64,000 nt of DNA. It comes from Psychromonas sp030397575 (GTDB lineage: Bacteria; Pseudomonadota; Gammaproteobacteria; Enterobacterales; Psychromonadaceae). Position 1 is the stretch's first letter. Every line of letters begins with the position of its first letter. The notes below the pieces were generated by a model. It was not told where the DNA came from. It was given only the letters and a program-made list of their open reading frames with translations, and made no database searches. The DNA lies in assembly GCF_046250175.1 (NCBI RefSeq), contig NZ_CP176468.1; one strand, written 5' to 3'. A program made the translations under genes and the position numbers. Below are positions 45,457 through 54,485 of the stretch, one piece after another.

Positions 45457-46863
45457 ATGACTGAACAAGATTTCGTCAAGAATAATATAAATCAATTGTC
45501 TGCGGTATATCGGATTGTTGATTTTTCAATTGTTCAATTTTTGTTATTTTTCTGTATTGGCGCTCATTCTATTGAAGTGAGTGATCCTTATATTATTGTA
45601 GGTCTTATTGGGTCACTCTCTTTCATTATTTTTGCTGAAAATATTCGTTTATATCGTTCGTGGCGAACCGGATCGTCTTCTCGTCTATCCCTTTATACTT
45701 TCCTAAGTTGGTTCTTTGCTGTTTTTATGGTCGTTGTTTATCTGTTTTTCAGTAAAATGAGTGACGATCTTTCTCGATTGGTTATTGGTTCTTGGTTTAT
45801 TAGTAGTGCGTTGTTGTTAATTGGCTGGCGTATGTCCTTTCGTTTATACCTATACAAACGTCGTCGTAAAGGTTTGAACACTAGACGAGTTGCCATTATT
45901 GGCTTAACTAGCTCTGGTTTTCGTTTGGCCACTGAATTTGCTAATCACCCCGAAATCGGCTTTACATTAAGTGCTTTCTTTGATGACAGAACCAATGACC
46001 GGTTATCAGCTAACTCTAAGTTTTTCTCAAAGTTACAGGGCGATATAGCAACAGGCATTGAGTTGGCTAAACAGGGGAAATATGATCTTGTTTATATTGC
46101 TTTACCCTTAGCTGCACAAAAGCGCATTGAATCTATTTTACGTGAATTAGGTGATACCACGGTTGATGTGCATTTAGTGCCTGACTTCTTTACTTTTAAC
46201 TTATTAAATGGCCACCTTTCTCATGTTGGCTCTATTCAAACGATCAGCGTATACGAATCACCATTAAGTGGGCTTTCTTCTTTCGCTAAGCGTTTGGAAG
46301 ATCTTATTGGTGCAACGCTTATATTGTCGATGATTGCGATTCCTATGTTGATTATTTCTATTTTAATTAAGTTGGATTCACGTGGTCCAGTTTTCTTCAA
46401 ACAGAAACGTTATGGTTTGGATGGAAAAGCGATTAATGTTTGGAAGTTCCGATCTATGACGGTTGCTGATAACGGTAGCGTAGTGAAGCAAGCCACCAAA
46501 GGTGATGCCCGTATTACTAAGTTAGGCGCTGTATTAAGACGTACATCTCTTGACGAACTTCCGCAGTTTATTAATGTCTTGCAAGGGCACATGTCAATTG
46601 TTGGGCCTCGTCCTCATGCTGTTGCACACAATGAAGAATATAGAAAGTTAGTCGATTTTTATATGTTACGCCATAAAATGAAACCAGGCATTACAGGCTG
46701 GGCTCAAATAAATGGTTGGCGTGGCGAAACGGATACCCTTGAAAAAATGGAAAAGCGTATTGAGTTTGATTTGGAGTATATCCGTCAATGGTCGTTGTTG
46801 CTCGATATCAGAATCGTATTTTTAACTGTTTTTAAAGGATTCATTAATAAGAACGCTTACTAA
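45457..46863 (+). CDS. Undecaprenyl-phosphate glucose phosphotransferase (WcaJ/WbaP-type)
   Basis: A 468-residue polyprenyl-phosphate sugar-1-phosphate transferase. It has four N-terminal membrane spans (about 20-125), a CoA-binding-like Rossmann region (about 145-260, VAIIGLTSSGFRLA), and a C-terminal catalytic domain. That domain starts with the re-entrant helix (about 280-300) and holds KRYGLDGKAINVWKFRSM, LRRTSLDELPQFINVLQGHM and VGPRPHAVAHNEEY. It loads the first sugar phosphate, probably glucose-1-P, on the lipid carrier and so starts repeat-unit synthesis. It heads the second block with GTAAAGGG as its ribosome-binding site. Confidence 0.92.
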   Translation: MTEQDFVKNNINQLSAVYRIVDFSIVQFLLFFCIGAHSIEVSDPYIIVGLIGSLSFIIFAENIRLYRSWRTGSSSRLSLYTFLSWFFAVFMVVVYLFFSKMSDDLSRLVIGSWFISSALLLIGWRMSFRLYLYKRRRKGLNTRRVAIIGLTSSGFRLATEFANHPEIGFTLSAFFDDRTNDRLSANSKFFSKLQGDIATGIELAKQGKYDLVYIALPLAAQKRIESILRELGDTTVDVHLVPDFFTFNLLNGHLSHVGSIQTISVYESPLSGLSSFAKRLEDLIGATLILSMIAIPMLIISILIKLDSRGPVFFKQKRYGLDGKAINVWKFRSMTVADNGSVVKQATKGDARITKLGAVLRRTSLDELPQFINVLQGHMSIVGPRPHAVAHNEEYRKLVDFYMLRHKMKPGITGWAQINGWRGETDTLEKMEKRIEFDLEYIRQWSLLLDIRIVFLTVFKGFINKNAY

Positions 46864-46950
46864 TTATAGTAAATAGTTGTTGAATGCCTCGGTGTTGAAG
46901 AAACAAATCGTTTATTTTAAAAACGCTGTCGTTGAGCGCTTTATTTAAGG

Positions 46951-48147
46951 ATGAAAAAAGTGAAATATTTTACCCTTTTAGCACTTTCTCCTGGACTTGT
47001 TGTTAACGCTTTTGCAACAGAGTTTGATCCTGCTCCTATTAAAGTTACAGATGGTTTTTTAGTTGTGCCACAGTTAACAAGCAGCGTGGAGTTCGACGAT
47101 AATATTTATGAGCAGGAAGATGATACAACTTCTTCTGCTATTTATATTGTTTCTCCCTCTATTCGTTTTGGTGTTGATGACGGGATTAACCGTTATGGCG
47201 GTTCTTATCGTTTAACTGCTGCAACTTATGAAAACGGTAGTGAAGATGATTATGTGGATCACCGCTTAAGTTTATTAGCACACTCTGAATTTACAGATAG
47301 ACACCGTACAGACCTTACTTTTTCATTTGCCAATTTACATGAAGACAGGGGGAGTGGCCTCAGTGAAGGTAATGCCTCTTTTTATAATGAACCTATTAAA
47401 TACAATGAACTAACTGCTAGAGGTTACTATCAATTTGGTAGCCTCAATGCGTTAATGCGAATTGGTGGTGGGGTTAATTTTACTGATAAAGATTATAGAA
47501 ATTTTAGAGTCACGACTCAGTTTGATGACGTCAGTAAGCTTACCTTTTTTGCTGATGCAGATTATCAAGCGGGTAATGTAACTTATTTAACCTTTGATAT
47601 ATCAACAACTGATGTTAAGTATGAAGAATTAGAAGCTGGTGAAGATAGCAGTGATAACAAGGACTCTAGTGCCTTGCTTGGTTTTAGATGGCTAGGGTTA
47701 GGTAAAACAACGGTCACTGCTAAAGCCGGTTATCAATATAAAACTTTTGAGTCAGATAGCCGTGTTAATTTCTCTGGTAACACAGTGGAGCTTGGCGCAA
47801 CTTGGCAGCCGCAAGAATATTCTACTTTTAATGTGAGTTTTAGTCGTGCAGCGAAAGACTCAAGCACAGTTGGAGATTACATCCTTGAAATTGATAGTGC
47901 ATTAGCTTGGAAGCAGTCTTGGACGGAAGATTTTGACTCTACTTTTAAATTCACTTATACCGATGAAGATTATGTTGGTTTTGCTCGTAACGATAAAACC
48001 AAAAACTTGGCATTAAATTTAAATTACACTGTAACTCGCTGGATAAAATTGAACGCGGGATACCAATTTACTGATAAAAACTCAACAGAAACCGACATTA
48101 GTTACGATAAAAACTCGGTTAATATAGGGATTGTGGTTGCTTTATGA
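46951..48147 (+). CDS. Outer-membrane beta-barrel protein of polysaccharide export
   Basis: A 398-residue protein with a signal peptide (to about residue 22, NAFA). From about residue 35 to the end, short alternating segments rich in aromatic and polar residues are separated by acidic turns, for example FDVSKLTFFADADYQAGNVT-like strands and WIKLNAGYQF. This is the look of a large outer-membrane beta-barrel. Its position between the initiating transferase and a short OPX protein suggests a polymer-conducting porin, of the EpsL/Wzp kind. It overlaps the OPX gene by 4 bases. Confidence 0.78.
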   Translation: MKKVKYFTLLALSPGLVVNAFATEFDPAPIKVTDGFLVVPQLTSSVEFDDNIYEQEDDTTSSAIYIVSPSIRFGVDDGINRYGGSYRLTAATYENGSEDDYVDHRLSLLAHSEFTDRHRTDLTFSFANLHEDRGSGLSEGNASFYNEPIKYNELTARGYYQFGSLNALMRIGGGVNFTDKDYRNFRVTTQFDDVSKLTFFADADYQAGNVTYLTFDISTTDVKYEELEAGEDSSDNKDSSALLGFRWLGLGKTTVTAKAGYQYKTFESDSRVNFSGNTVELGATWQPQEYSTFNVSFSRAAKDSSTVGDYILEIDSALAWKQSWTEDFDSTFKFTYTDEDYVGFARNDKTKNLALNLNYTVTRWIKLNAGYQFTDKNSTETDISYDKNSVNIGIVVAL

Positions 48148-48662
48148 TGAATTACTTTTTTGTTTTACTAATGTTTTTCTCCTCTTTTAATTTGTCTGCT
48201 GCAGAGCTAACAAACTATCGCTTAGATGCAGGGGATGAAATTAAAATTTTGGTATATGACGAGCCAGACTTAACCATTGAAACCGTTATCAATGATGACG
48301 GAAATATTAACTTCCCATTTATTGGGCTTGTTTCTGTGACGGGTAAGACCTTACCTGAAGTACAAAAAGTGATACATGATGGGTTACTGGGGGATTATCT
48401 ATTAAACCCTTCTGTACAAGTCGATATTATCACTTATCGCTCTTTTTATATCCATGGAGAAGTCAACCAACCCGGTGGTTATCCATATCAACCAGGGTTA
48501 AATATTGACCAAGCTATTGCATTAGCAGGTGGGTTAACCGCTCGAGCTTCAGTTTCAAAGATATACCTTAAAAAGTCACAAACACAAGGGGAGCAGAAGG
48601 TTGAGTTAACCTATGCGGTTTCACCTGGTGATATTATTACTATTAAACAGAGCTTTTTCTAA
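48144..48662 (+). CDS. Short OPX (Wza-like) polysaccharide export protein
   Basis: A 172-residue protein with a signal peptide (to about residue 19) and no lipobox Cys. The poly-export domain (about 22-95) begins YRLDAGDEIKILVYDEPDLT and includes INFPFIGLVSVTGKTLPEVQ. One SLBB domain follows (about 98-165, FYIHGEVNQPGGYPYQPGLN). It is less than half the length of E. coli Wza and lacks the C-terminal amphipathic helix that makes the outer-membrane pore. It therefore probably needs the beta-barrel encoded just upstream. Confidence 0.9.
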   Translation: MMNYFFVLLMFFSSFNLSAAELTNYRLDAGDEIKILVYDEPDLTIETVINDDGNINFPFIGLVSVTGKTLPEVQKVIHDGLLGDYLLNPSVQVDIITYRSFYIHGEVNQPGGYPYQPGLNIDQAIALAGGLTARASVSKIYLKKSQTQGEQKVELTYAVSPGDIITIKQSFF

Positions 48663-48685
48663 CAAGCAATTGGATCATAAATATT

Positions 48686-50869
48686 ATGCAATCAGTTAAT
48701 AAACCTTTAAATTCACAAGAACAAGTCATTGATCTGAAAGCTTATTGGTCTGTGATGATGAATGCAAAATGGAAAATTTTAGGTTTTTCGTTGTTCATTA
48801 CTATTTTAGTTGCGGTCTTTGTCACGAGTTTAACGCCTATTTACCGTGCAACGGGCTCGTTATTGATAAAAACCAGTACCGATAATACGATTTCAATTGA
48901 CTCAGTGTTACCTTTGGACACTAGCCGTCAAGATTACTTTTTGACTCAGTTTGAAATTTTAAAATCACGTTCTGTATCTGAGCAAGTGATTGATAAGCTT
49001 GATTTAGGCGCAAATAAAGAGTTTATGCCTGATGATGAAGTGAGCTTAAAAAAAGAACTAACTGATTACATTAAGTCTTTATTACCTGCGGAGTTAGATA
49101 GTAAGGAAGAGAAAACATCACTGAGCCCACGTAGTGAAAAAGTAATGTTAATTGATGCTTTTCAATCAAAATTAACGATTACTCCTGTTCGTAATACTCA
49201 ACTTGTTAATATCTCTTTTGATGCCAAAGATCCTGAATTAGCGGCACTTGTAGCAAATACGGTTGCGCGTGTTTATATAAATCAAGAAGTATTAGGTCAA
49301 TCTACTTCAACGCAAAAAGCCGCTGATTGGTTGGAGATAAGATTAGAAGAGTTACGTGTTAATCTTGAAGAGTCAATTAATGCATTAGAAGCGTACCGTA
49401 TTAAAGAAAACCTAATTGATTTAAACGCAACAGGTGTACGTAGTATCGCCAGTGATGAGCTAGAGAGCTTAACGGACAGTTATTTAAAAGCAAAACAAAC
49501 TCGCTTTGAAGCAGAAACGCTTTATTTGTTTGTTAGTAATGCCAGCGGTAATGATATAAATTATTTGATGAGTTTGCCTGAAATTAGCCAACATCCACTG
49601 ATCACTAATATTAAAAATATTGAAAACCAAACACAGCAAAAGGTGTCTGAGTTAAGTTTTCGTTATGGTGATAAGCATCCTAAATTGGTGGCAGCGAAAG
49701 CACAATTAGCATCGATTCAAGAGGAATTGAAACAGCAAGCTAATAAGTTAGTAAGAGGCTTTGCTAAAGAGTTACAAGCAGCGAAAAATAATGAACAACG
49801 TCTGATTAATGAATTAGAACAAGAAAAGCGTAAATATCAAGATATCACTAGTACTGAACAAGGTTATTTAAAACTGCAGCGTGAAGTTGAAGCGAACCAA
49901 AGTCTTTATGATACATTTTTAACACGTTATAAAGAAACTGAAGTCACTACTGACCTTGATGTGCAACAAGCTAAAATCTTAGATAAAGCAGAAGTGCCGC
50001 TATCACCTATTAAACCCAATAAAAAATTACTGGTTATTTTAGCCTTTATTGCTTCGTTTGCTTTTGCGGTTGTCTATGCATTTGTGATTGATGCGTTAAA
50101 TGACACTTTCAGAACGGCTGCCGAGATTGAATCTAAACTTGGTTTACGTTTGCTAGGCTTATTACCGTTAATTAAATTAAAGCGTAATCAATCTTTATCG
50201 CCTCATGTATTTTTTGATGATAAGAATAAAGCATTTTCTGAAGCGGTTAGAACCTTGCGCACAGGCTTTGTTTTGTCACATATTGATGATCAACATAAAG
50301 TCGTACTCGTTACCTCATCTATTCCTGGTGAAGGTAAGACGACTACCTCAATTAATATTGCGTTTGCGATATCTCAAGTTGAAAAAACGTTATTGATTGA
50401 AGCGGATATGCGTCGTCCAAGTTTCCTTGGTGTATTTAAATTAGGGGCTGAACAAGCTGGCCTATCTAACTTAATTTCAGGATCTGAAAAACTTGAGAAT
50501 GTAATTGTGCATGATGAAGCATCTGGACTTGATATTTTACCTTCTGGTTTTATACCGAGTAATCCGCTTGAATTATTATCAAGCGCGAAATTTGATGCGG
50601 CGATGGTGATTCTAAAACAGAAATACGATCGTATCGTAATTGACTCTCCACCTGCTTTAGCTGTGAGTGATGCGTTAGTGTTATCTAAACGTGCAGACTC
50701 TGTTATTTATGTCGTTCAATCTGATTCTACGAAGCAAGCTGCTGTTAAAAAAGGTGTGTCTCGTTTAATGCAAGTTAACGCTCACATAGATGGTATCGTC
50801 TTAAATAGAGTCGATATCAAAAAAGCAGATAAAGAAGATTACGAAGGCTATTATGGCTACGGTCAATAA
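48686..50869 (+). CDS. Wzc-like polysaccharide co-polymerase with BY-kinase domain
   Basis: A 727-residue protein. The N-terminal Wzz domain has a membrane span at about 31-52. A long periplasmic coiled-coil region contains the GNVR-type segment (about 375-430, YLKLQREVEANQSLYDTFL). A second span is at about 448-468 after LSPIKPNKK. The cytoplasmic tyrosine-kinase domain has Walker A SSIPGEGKTTTSINIA, Walker A' LLIEADMRRP and Walker B RIVIDSPPA. The C-terminus is Tyr-rich (EDYEGYYGYGQ), as expected for autophosphorylation. It controls polymer length and export. Confidence 0.94.
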   Translation: MQSVNKPLNSQEQVIDLKAYWSVMMNAKWKILGFSLFITILVAVFVTSLTPIYRATGSLLIKTSTDNTISIDSVLPLDTSRQDYFLTQFEILKSRSVSEQVIDKLDLGANKEFMPDDEVSLKKELTDYIKSLLPAELDSKEEKTSLSPRSEKVMLIDAFQSKLTITPVRNTQLVNISFDAKDPELAALVANTVARVYINQEVLGQSTSTQKAADWLEIRLEELRVNLEESINALEAYRIKENLIDLNATGVRSIASDELESLTDSYLKAKQTRFEAETLYLFVSNASGNDINYLMSLPEISQHPLITNIKNIENQTQQKVSELSFRYGDKHPKLVAAKAQLASIQEELKQQANKLVRGFAKELQAAKNNEQRLINELEQEKRKYQDITSTEQGYLKLQREVEANQSLYDTFLTRYKETEVTTDLDVQQAKILDKAEVPLSPIKPNKKLLVILAFIASFAFAVVYAFVIDALNDTFRTAAEIESKLGLRLLGLLPLIKLKRNQSLSPHVFFDDKNKAFSEAVRTLRTGFVLSHIDDQHKVVLVTSSIPGEGKTTTSINIAFAISQVEKTLLIEADMRRPSFLGVFKLGAEQAGLSNLISGSEKLENVIVHDEASGLDILPSGFIPSNPLELLSSAKFDAAMVILKQKYDRIVIDSPPALAVSDALVLSKRADSVIYVVQSDSTKQAAVKKGVSRLMQVNAHIDGIVLNRVDIKKADKEDYEGYYGYGQ

Positions 50870-50896
50870 TATTCCTGAGGGCATACAAGTGGAACA

Positions 50897-51643
50897 ATGA
50901 TTGATCTACACAGTCATATATTAGCAGGAATTGATGATGGGGCTCGCTCCTTAGTTGATTCTCTGCAATTAATTGAAGGTTCTACAAACAGCGGTGTGCA
51001 AAAGATATTAGCGACACCGCATATTCATTTAGGCACCTTTGATAATGATTTAACTACGATCAAGCAGGCTTTTAATAAACTTGTTTCTTCTGTTAGTGAA
51101 AGTTCCTCCTCTCAAAAACTCTCTCTTGCTTATGCCGCGGAAGTACGAATCTGTCCTGAAATTATGATGTTGGCTAGCACTCAACAATTACCTTTTATGG
51201 GGAAATGGCAAGGTTACAGCTTATTATTATTAGAGTTCCCGCACAGCCATATCCCACCCGGTAGTGAAAAGTTAGTTGATTGGTTATTGGCACATAACAT
51301 TATGCCGATGATTGCACACCCTGAGCGTAACAGAGGCGTTTGGGAGTCTTCTGAATTGTTAGCTCCGTTTAAAGAGCGTGGTTGTTTATTTCAAGTCACT
51401 GCAGCTTCGATAGTGGGGGATTTTGGTGAAAGATCTAAGGAACTAGTTTGGGATTTACTACAAAAAGACGAAGTTACTATAGTTGCCTCAGATATGCATA
51501 ATGTTAATCGTCGGCCTTCTAAAATGAAAGAAGCTTTTTCAGCCGTGGCGAATCAACTTGGCGATGAATGTGCTAAACAGTTATTTGTAAAAACACCCAA
51601 TTTGATATTTGAATCTAATCCAACTATTTGGACCAATCAATAG
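50897..51643 (+). CDS. PHP-family protein tyrosine phosphatase (CpsB/YwqE-type)
   Basis: A 248-residue PHP-domain phosphatase. The metal-binding motifs are MIDLHSHILAGIDDGARSL, ATPHIH, the Glu in AAEVRI, MIAHPERNRGVW and ASDMHNVNRRP. In Gram-positive bacteria CpsB dephosphorylates the tyrosine kinase of the capsule system. Here it follows the Wzc-like kinase by 28 bases and replaces the low-molecular-weight phosphatase Wzb found in enterobacteria. It closes the exopolysaccharide run. Confidence 0.92.
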   Translation: MIDLHSHILAGIDDGARSLVDSLQLIEGSTNSGVQKILATPHIHLGTFDNDLTTIKQAFNKLVSSVSESSSSQKLSLAYAAEVRICPEIMMLASTQQLPFMGKWQGYSLLLLEFPHSHIPPGSEKLVDWLLAHNIMPMIAHPERNRGVWESSELLAPFKERGCLFQVTAASIVGDFGERSKELVWDLLQKDEVTIVASDMHNVNRRPSKMKEAFSAVANQLGDECAKQLFVKTPNLIFESNPTIWTNQ

Positions 51644-51816
51644 AGAGTTTGAGGTTTCTGAACTAATAGCTTTGGGTTATTTGTCTTTTGGTTTCTCTCT
51701 TTACTTTTATCTCTCCGCAGAAAATGTGATCTTAAGCATTTCTCTTGTGTTTTTTAAAATCCTTATTATGATGAGCAATGACTTAATCACTGTTATTGAT
51801 ATAACAAGTTAAGTCA

Positions 51817-52155
51817 TTCGACTTCAGGGCGGGGTGTAATTCCCCACCGGTGGTATTTTTACGATATGTATACCAATCACGCTAATTAATTGATTTGTTT
51901 TGCTTGTTAAAAATAATTTATTGCTTCGTTGTAAGTCTGGTAAAGGGAATAACCATTTACCTCAACTTATCTCTTGGACTAAATCATTTATTCTACGCAA
52001 AATTTAGATCTCTCATTTAATATAATTGGTATTAGGTATCAGTAAAAGAGCCCACGAGCGCCTAATTATTACTAGTAATAGCTTTATTAGGGTCAGCAGA
52101 TTTGGTGAGAGGCCAAAGCCGACGGTTATAGTCCGGATGGAAGAAGATCGAGAGT
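51817..52155 (+). promoter_or_regulatory. FMN riboswitch (RFN element) carrying an inserted repeat
   Basis: All conserved RFN blocks are present: AGGGCGGGGTGTAATTCCCC and ACCGGTGGTA (51826-51854), AGCCCACGAGCG (52049-52060), GGTCAGCAGATTTGGTGAGA (52091-52110), and GCCGACGGTTATAGTCCGGA (52118-52137). The outer stem can form from CTTC (51822-51825) with GAAG near 52140. The stem after GTGG (51850-51853) pairs with CCAC (52052-52055), the equivalent of GCGG/CCGC in E. coli ribB. The loop of that stem is about 195 bases long, because it contains a MITE-like element. The downstream gene encodes a riboflavin-type transporter, so FMN should repress uptake. Confidence 0.93.
51869..52033 (+). repeat. 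MITE-like element with terminal inverted repeats, inside the FMN riboswitch (copy B)
   Basis: The element starts TATACCAATCA and ends AATTGGTATT, so ATACCAAT (51870-51877) is inverted at 52025-52032. It is about 165 bases, has no coding capacity, and has an imperfect palindrome in its middle (GGTAAAGGGAATAACCATTTACC, split here as GGTAAA and its partner TTTACC). Two relatives occur in this window, at 168-320 and 29440-29529. These traits fit a miniature inverted-repeat transposable element. A target-site duplication is not certain. Confidence 0.82.
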
Positions 52156-52443
52156 AAATAGCGTGCAAAATATCAACTATTCGACCCTATCGTTTTAATA
52201 CGATAATTGGGGACATGAACTTGATCCCTTACAGAAATTGTTGACCTTCATTATTCCAATGAGGGCAGGTTATACTGCAAAATTGTCAGTTATTTATTCA
52301 GTTCTTTAGTGTTACAACTATTGAATAATACCGTTAGCCTTAATGAAACTATTCCAGAAAATAAATGGAATGGTTAATGATGTGGGCGGTATAACGTTCT
52401 TTCCAAGCTCTGTCTTTCTCTCCTTTTTAGTTTAGGAATTGTA

Positions 52444-53355
52444 ATGACAGGTATTACCTTTATATTTTTTGCGTGCTTATTATGGGCCGCAGATACATTG
52501 ATACGTTATCCTCTTTTATTTGGCGGCTCCAGCGCACAACAAATTGTGTTGTTTGAGCATTTAATATTAGTTGCTGTATTAGCTGGCATCTTTTTATTTA
52601 AACGTCGTAAATTTAACTTCATCTCTCGACAAACCTTCATCCCTTTTTTAGTGATTGGTTTTTTTGGCTCTGCTTTAGGTACCTTAGCGTTTACCGAAGC
52701 ATTCTATTTGTCTAACCCTACTGTGGTTATTTTGCTACAAAAGTTACAGCCACTCGTTGCGGTAACACTCGCCTGTGTTTTATTGAAGGAAAAAATAGAT
52801 TCTCGGTTTTTCCTTTGGTTAGGATTAGCTATTTTAGGCAGTTTGTTATTGATTTGGCCTGACTTCCAAGTGTTATTAGCCGATTTTAAAGAGGGGGATT
52901 TACAGCATGGACAAAAAGCATTATGGGGTTATGGCCTCGCTTTATTTGCTGTTGTGAGCTGGGGAAGTGCAACGGTATTTGGTAAAAAACTGAGTACCCA
53001 AGGACTTAGTAGCTTAGATTTAATGGCCGGGCGTTTTAGTTTTGGCCTACTTGGTATGTTGCCTTTTGCTTTTATTACACCGAGTTTGATAACTAGTATT
53101 GAGTTAACCGTGCTACAAAAAATTGCCATGTTAGCTGTGCTGTCTGGTGTCTTGGGGATGTATTGTTATTACCAAGGGTTAAAGCGTATACCTGCGCATT
53201 GGGCTACCTTAGCTGAAATGTTTTTCCCGGTGGCGGCAATCTTAATAAATTGGCTATTTTTAAATGTGGAAATGACTCAAATTCAACTACTCGGTGCAGT
53301 TACGTTAGTTGCAGCGAGTACGATGGTGCAACGAAAGCCTTCATTAACAACCTAG
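52444..53355 (+). CDS. ribN: RibN-like EamA-family riboflavin transporter
   Basis: A 303-residue protein with about ten membrane spans in two EamA repeats (about 5-137 and 157-297). Conserved parts are LGTLAFTEAFYLSNPTVVIL and LQKLQPLVAVTLACVLLKEK in the first repeat, and GMYCYYQGLKRIPAHWATLAEM in the second. EamA proteins transport many metabolites. The FMN riboswitch about 290 bases upstream points strongly to riboflavin uptake, as for RibN of Rhizobium and Vibrio. The symbol rests on that context. Confidence 0.85.
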   Translation: MTGITFIFFACLLWAADTLIRYPLLFGGSSAQQIVLFEHLILVAVLAGIFLFKRRKFNFISRQTFIPFLVIGFFGSALGTLAFTEAFYLSNPTVVILLQKLQPLVAVTLACVLLKEKIDSRFFLWLGLAILGSLLLIWPDFQVLLADFKEGDLQHGQKALWGYGLALFAVVSWGSATVFGKKLSTQGLSSLDLMAGRFSFGLLGMLPFAFITPSLITSIELTVLQKIAMLAVLSGVLGMYCYYQGLKRIPAHWATLAEMFFPVAAILINWLFLNVEMTQIQLLGAVTLVAASTMVQRKPSLTT

Positions 53356-53376
53356 TTTTATTTGATTACGATTAAT

Positions 53377-53410
53377 AAGTGCACTCATCGTTTAAAGAGT
53401 GCACTTTAAT
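53377..53410. terminator. Intrinsic terminator after ribN
   Basis: A perfect 10-bp stem AAGTGCACTC / GAGTGCACTT (53377-53386 with 53397-53406) lies about 20 bases after the ribN stop. The short T-rich tail makes it moderate in strength. Confidence 0.65.
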
Positions 53411-53523
53411 GTCTTCAATCCCTCTCTGAAAGTTATCCTTCTATCTATTTGTTAAAGTGCACAGTCTTTGCACAATTAATGGTTATGCTATTATTTATTA
53501 GTAACTTGGAGGATATAAGCAGA

Positions 53524-54459
53524 ATGTTTGCTTATAAATTTTTTAAAATTTTATTGGTTAGTATGTTGTTAACATTATTAAACGCTTGCTCTGATAAGCA
53601 TCAATCAGTTTTATTAAAGGTTGAGCCACATCAATCAACGGCTGATGTTTTATGTAACTATCAATATAACCAATACAACAGTTCAAAATCAGTAGAAGCA
53701 AACAGTGTTGCTTACTGGTCATGTGATAGCAATTCGAGAGATCTCGATGCTAATGGTATCCCTGACCATCAAGTAGGGAAGTTTCCGAACGCGCATAACC
53801 CTTATACTATTTTTCAACAGTCTGTTATCGAAAGCTTTCCTTTGCACCCAGTTGAAACCAAAGTGGCTACTAGGCTTAGTGGGGAGCATGCAATGATTGG
53901 CGTGACGCTGAATGGCGTGAAAATTTCAGGCGGTATAGGCGGTAGCTGTGATGATTTAGGTAAAAAGTGTAGTGCGACGGATTACAGAGGCAATTGGAGT
54001 ATCGAAACTATAGGGCAAAGTGCTTTTAATTTTGGTATTGATAAAAATAATGCGCATGTGCAGCCTAATGGCACTTATCATTACCATGGCATGCCTGAAG
54101 GCTTTATCGCTAGCCGAGGCGGTGATAGTGATCGAATGACTCTGATTGGTTGGGCTGCTGATGGCTTTCCTATTTATGCGCGCTATGGGTATTCAAATCC
54201 TGCTGATTCCAGTTCTGCAATCAAGTTGATGAGAGGCAGTTATCAATTGGTCAGTGATATTAGTGACAAACGACCGCCGTTGGACATTTACCCTCTAGGG
54301 ACTTTTAAGCAAGACTGGGAATATGTGCCAGGATCTGGAGATCTAGATGAATGTAATGGTCAAATTGGTGTCACACCTGAGTTCCCTGAAGGAATTTATC
54401 ATTATTACGCAACGGATAGTTACCCCTACTTTCAACGTTGTGTGAAAGGGAAAATTTAA
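53524..54459 (+). CDS. YHYH-domain lipoprotein
   Basis: I place the start at the ATG at 53524, after GGAGG and just before a lipoprotein signal peptide (MFAYKFFKILLVSMLL, lipobox LNAC at about 20-23); a start at 53449 would add 25 unlikely residues. The 311-residue product has the YHYH motif in NGTYHYHGMPEGF and further segments of the YHYH family: WAADGFPIYARYGY and CNGQIGVTPEFPEGIYHYYAT. Proteins of this family are secreted and of uncertain function, and some are linked to metal sites. The next gene is probably its partner. Confidence 0.85.
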   Translation: MFAYKFFKILLVSMLLTLLNACSDKHQSVLLKVEPHQSTADVLCNYQYNQYNSSKSVEANSVAYWSCDSNSRDLDANGIPDHQVGKFPNAHNPYTIFQQSVIESFPLHPVETKVATRLSGEHAMIGVTLNGVKISGGIGGSCDDLGKKCSATDYRGNWSIETIGQSAFNFGIDKNNAHVQPNGTYHYHGMPEGFIASRGGDSDRMTLIGWAADGFPIYARYGYSNPADSSSAIKLMRGSYQLVSDISDKRPPLDIYPLGTFKQDWEYVPGSGDLDECNGQIGVTPEFPEGIYHYYATDSYPYFQRCVKGKI

Positions 54460-54485
54460 ATTGATGTGCAACAGGTAATTAAATA

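Noticed and set aside
51609..51812. A 67-residue frame overlapping the end of the PHP phosphatase
   Set aside because: It has hydrophobic content but no clear ribosome-binding site and no known family, and it begins inside the previous gene. It might be a remnant of a membrane protein, but support is too weak.
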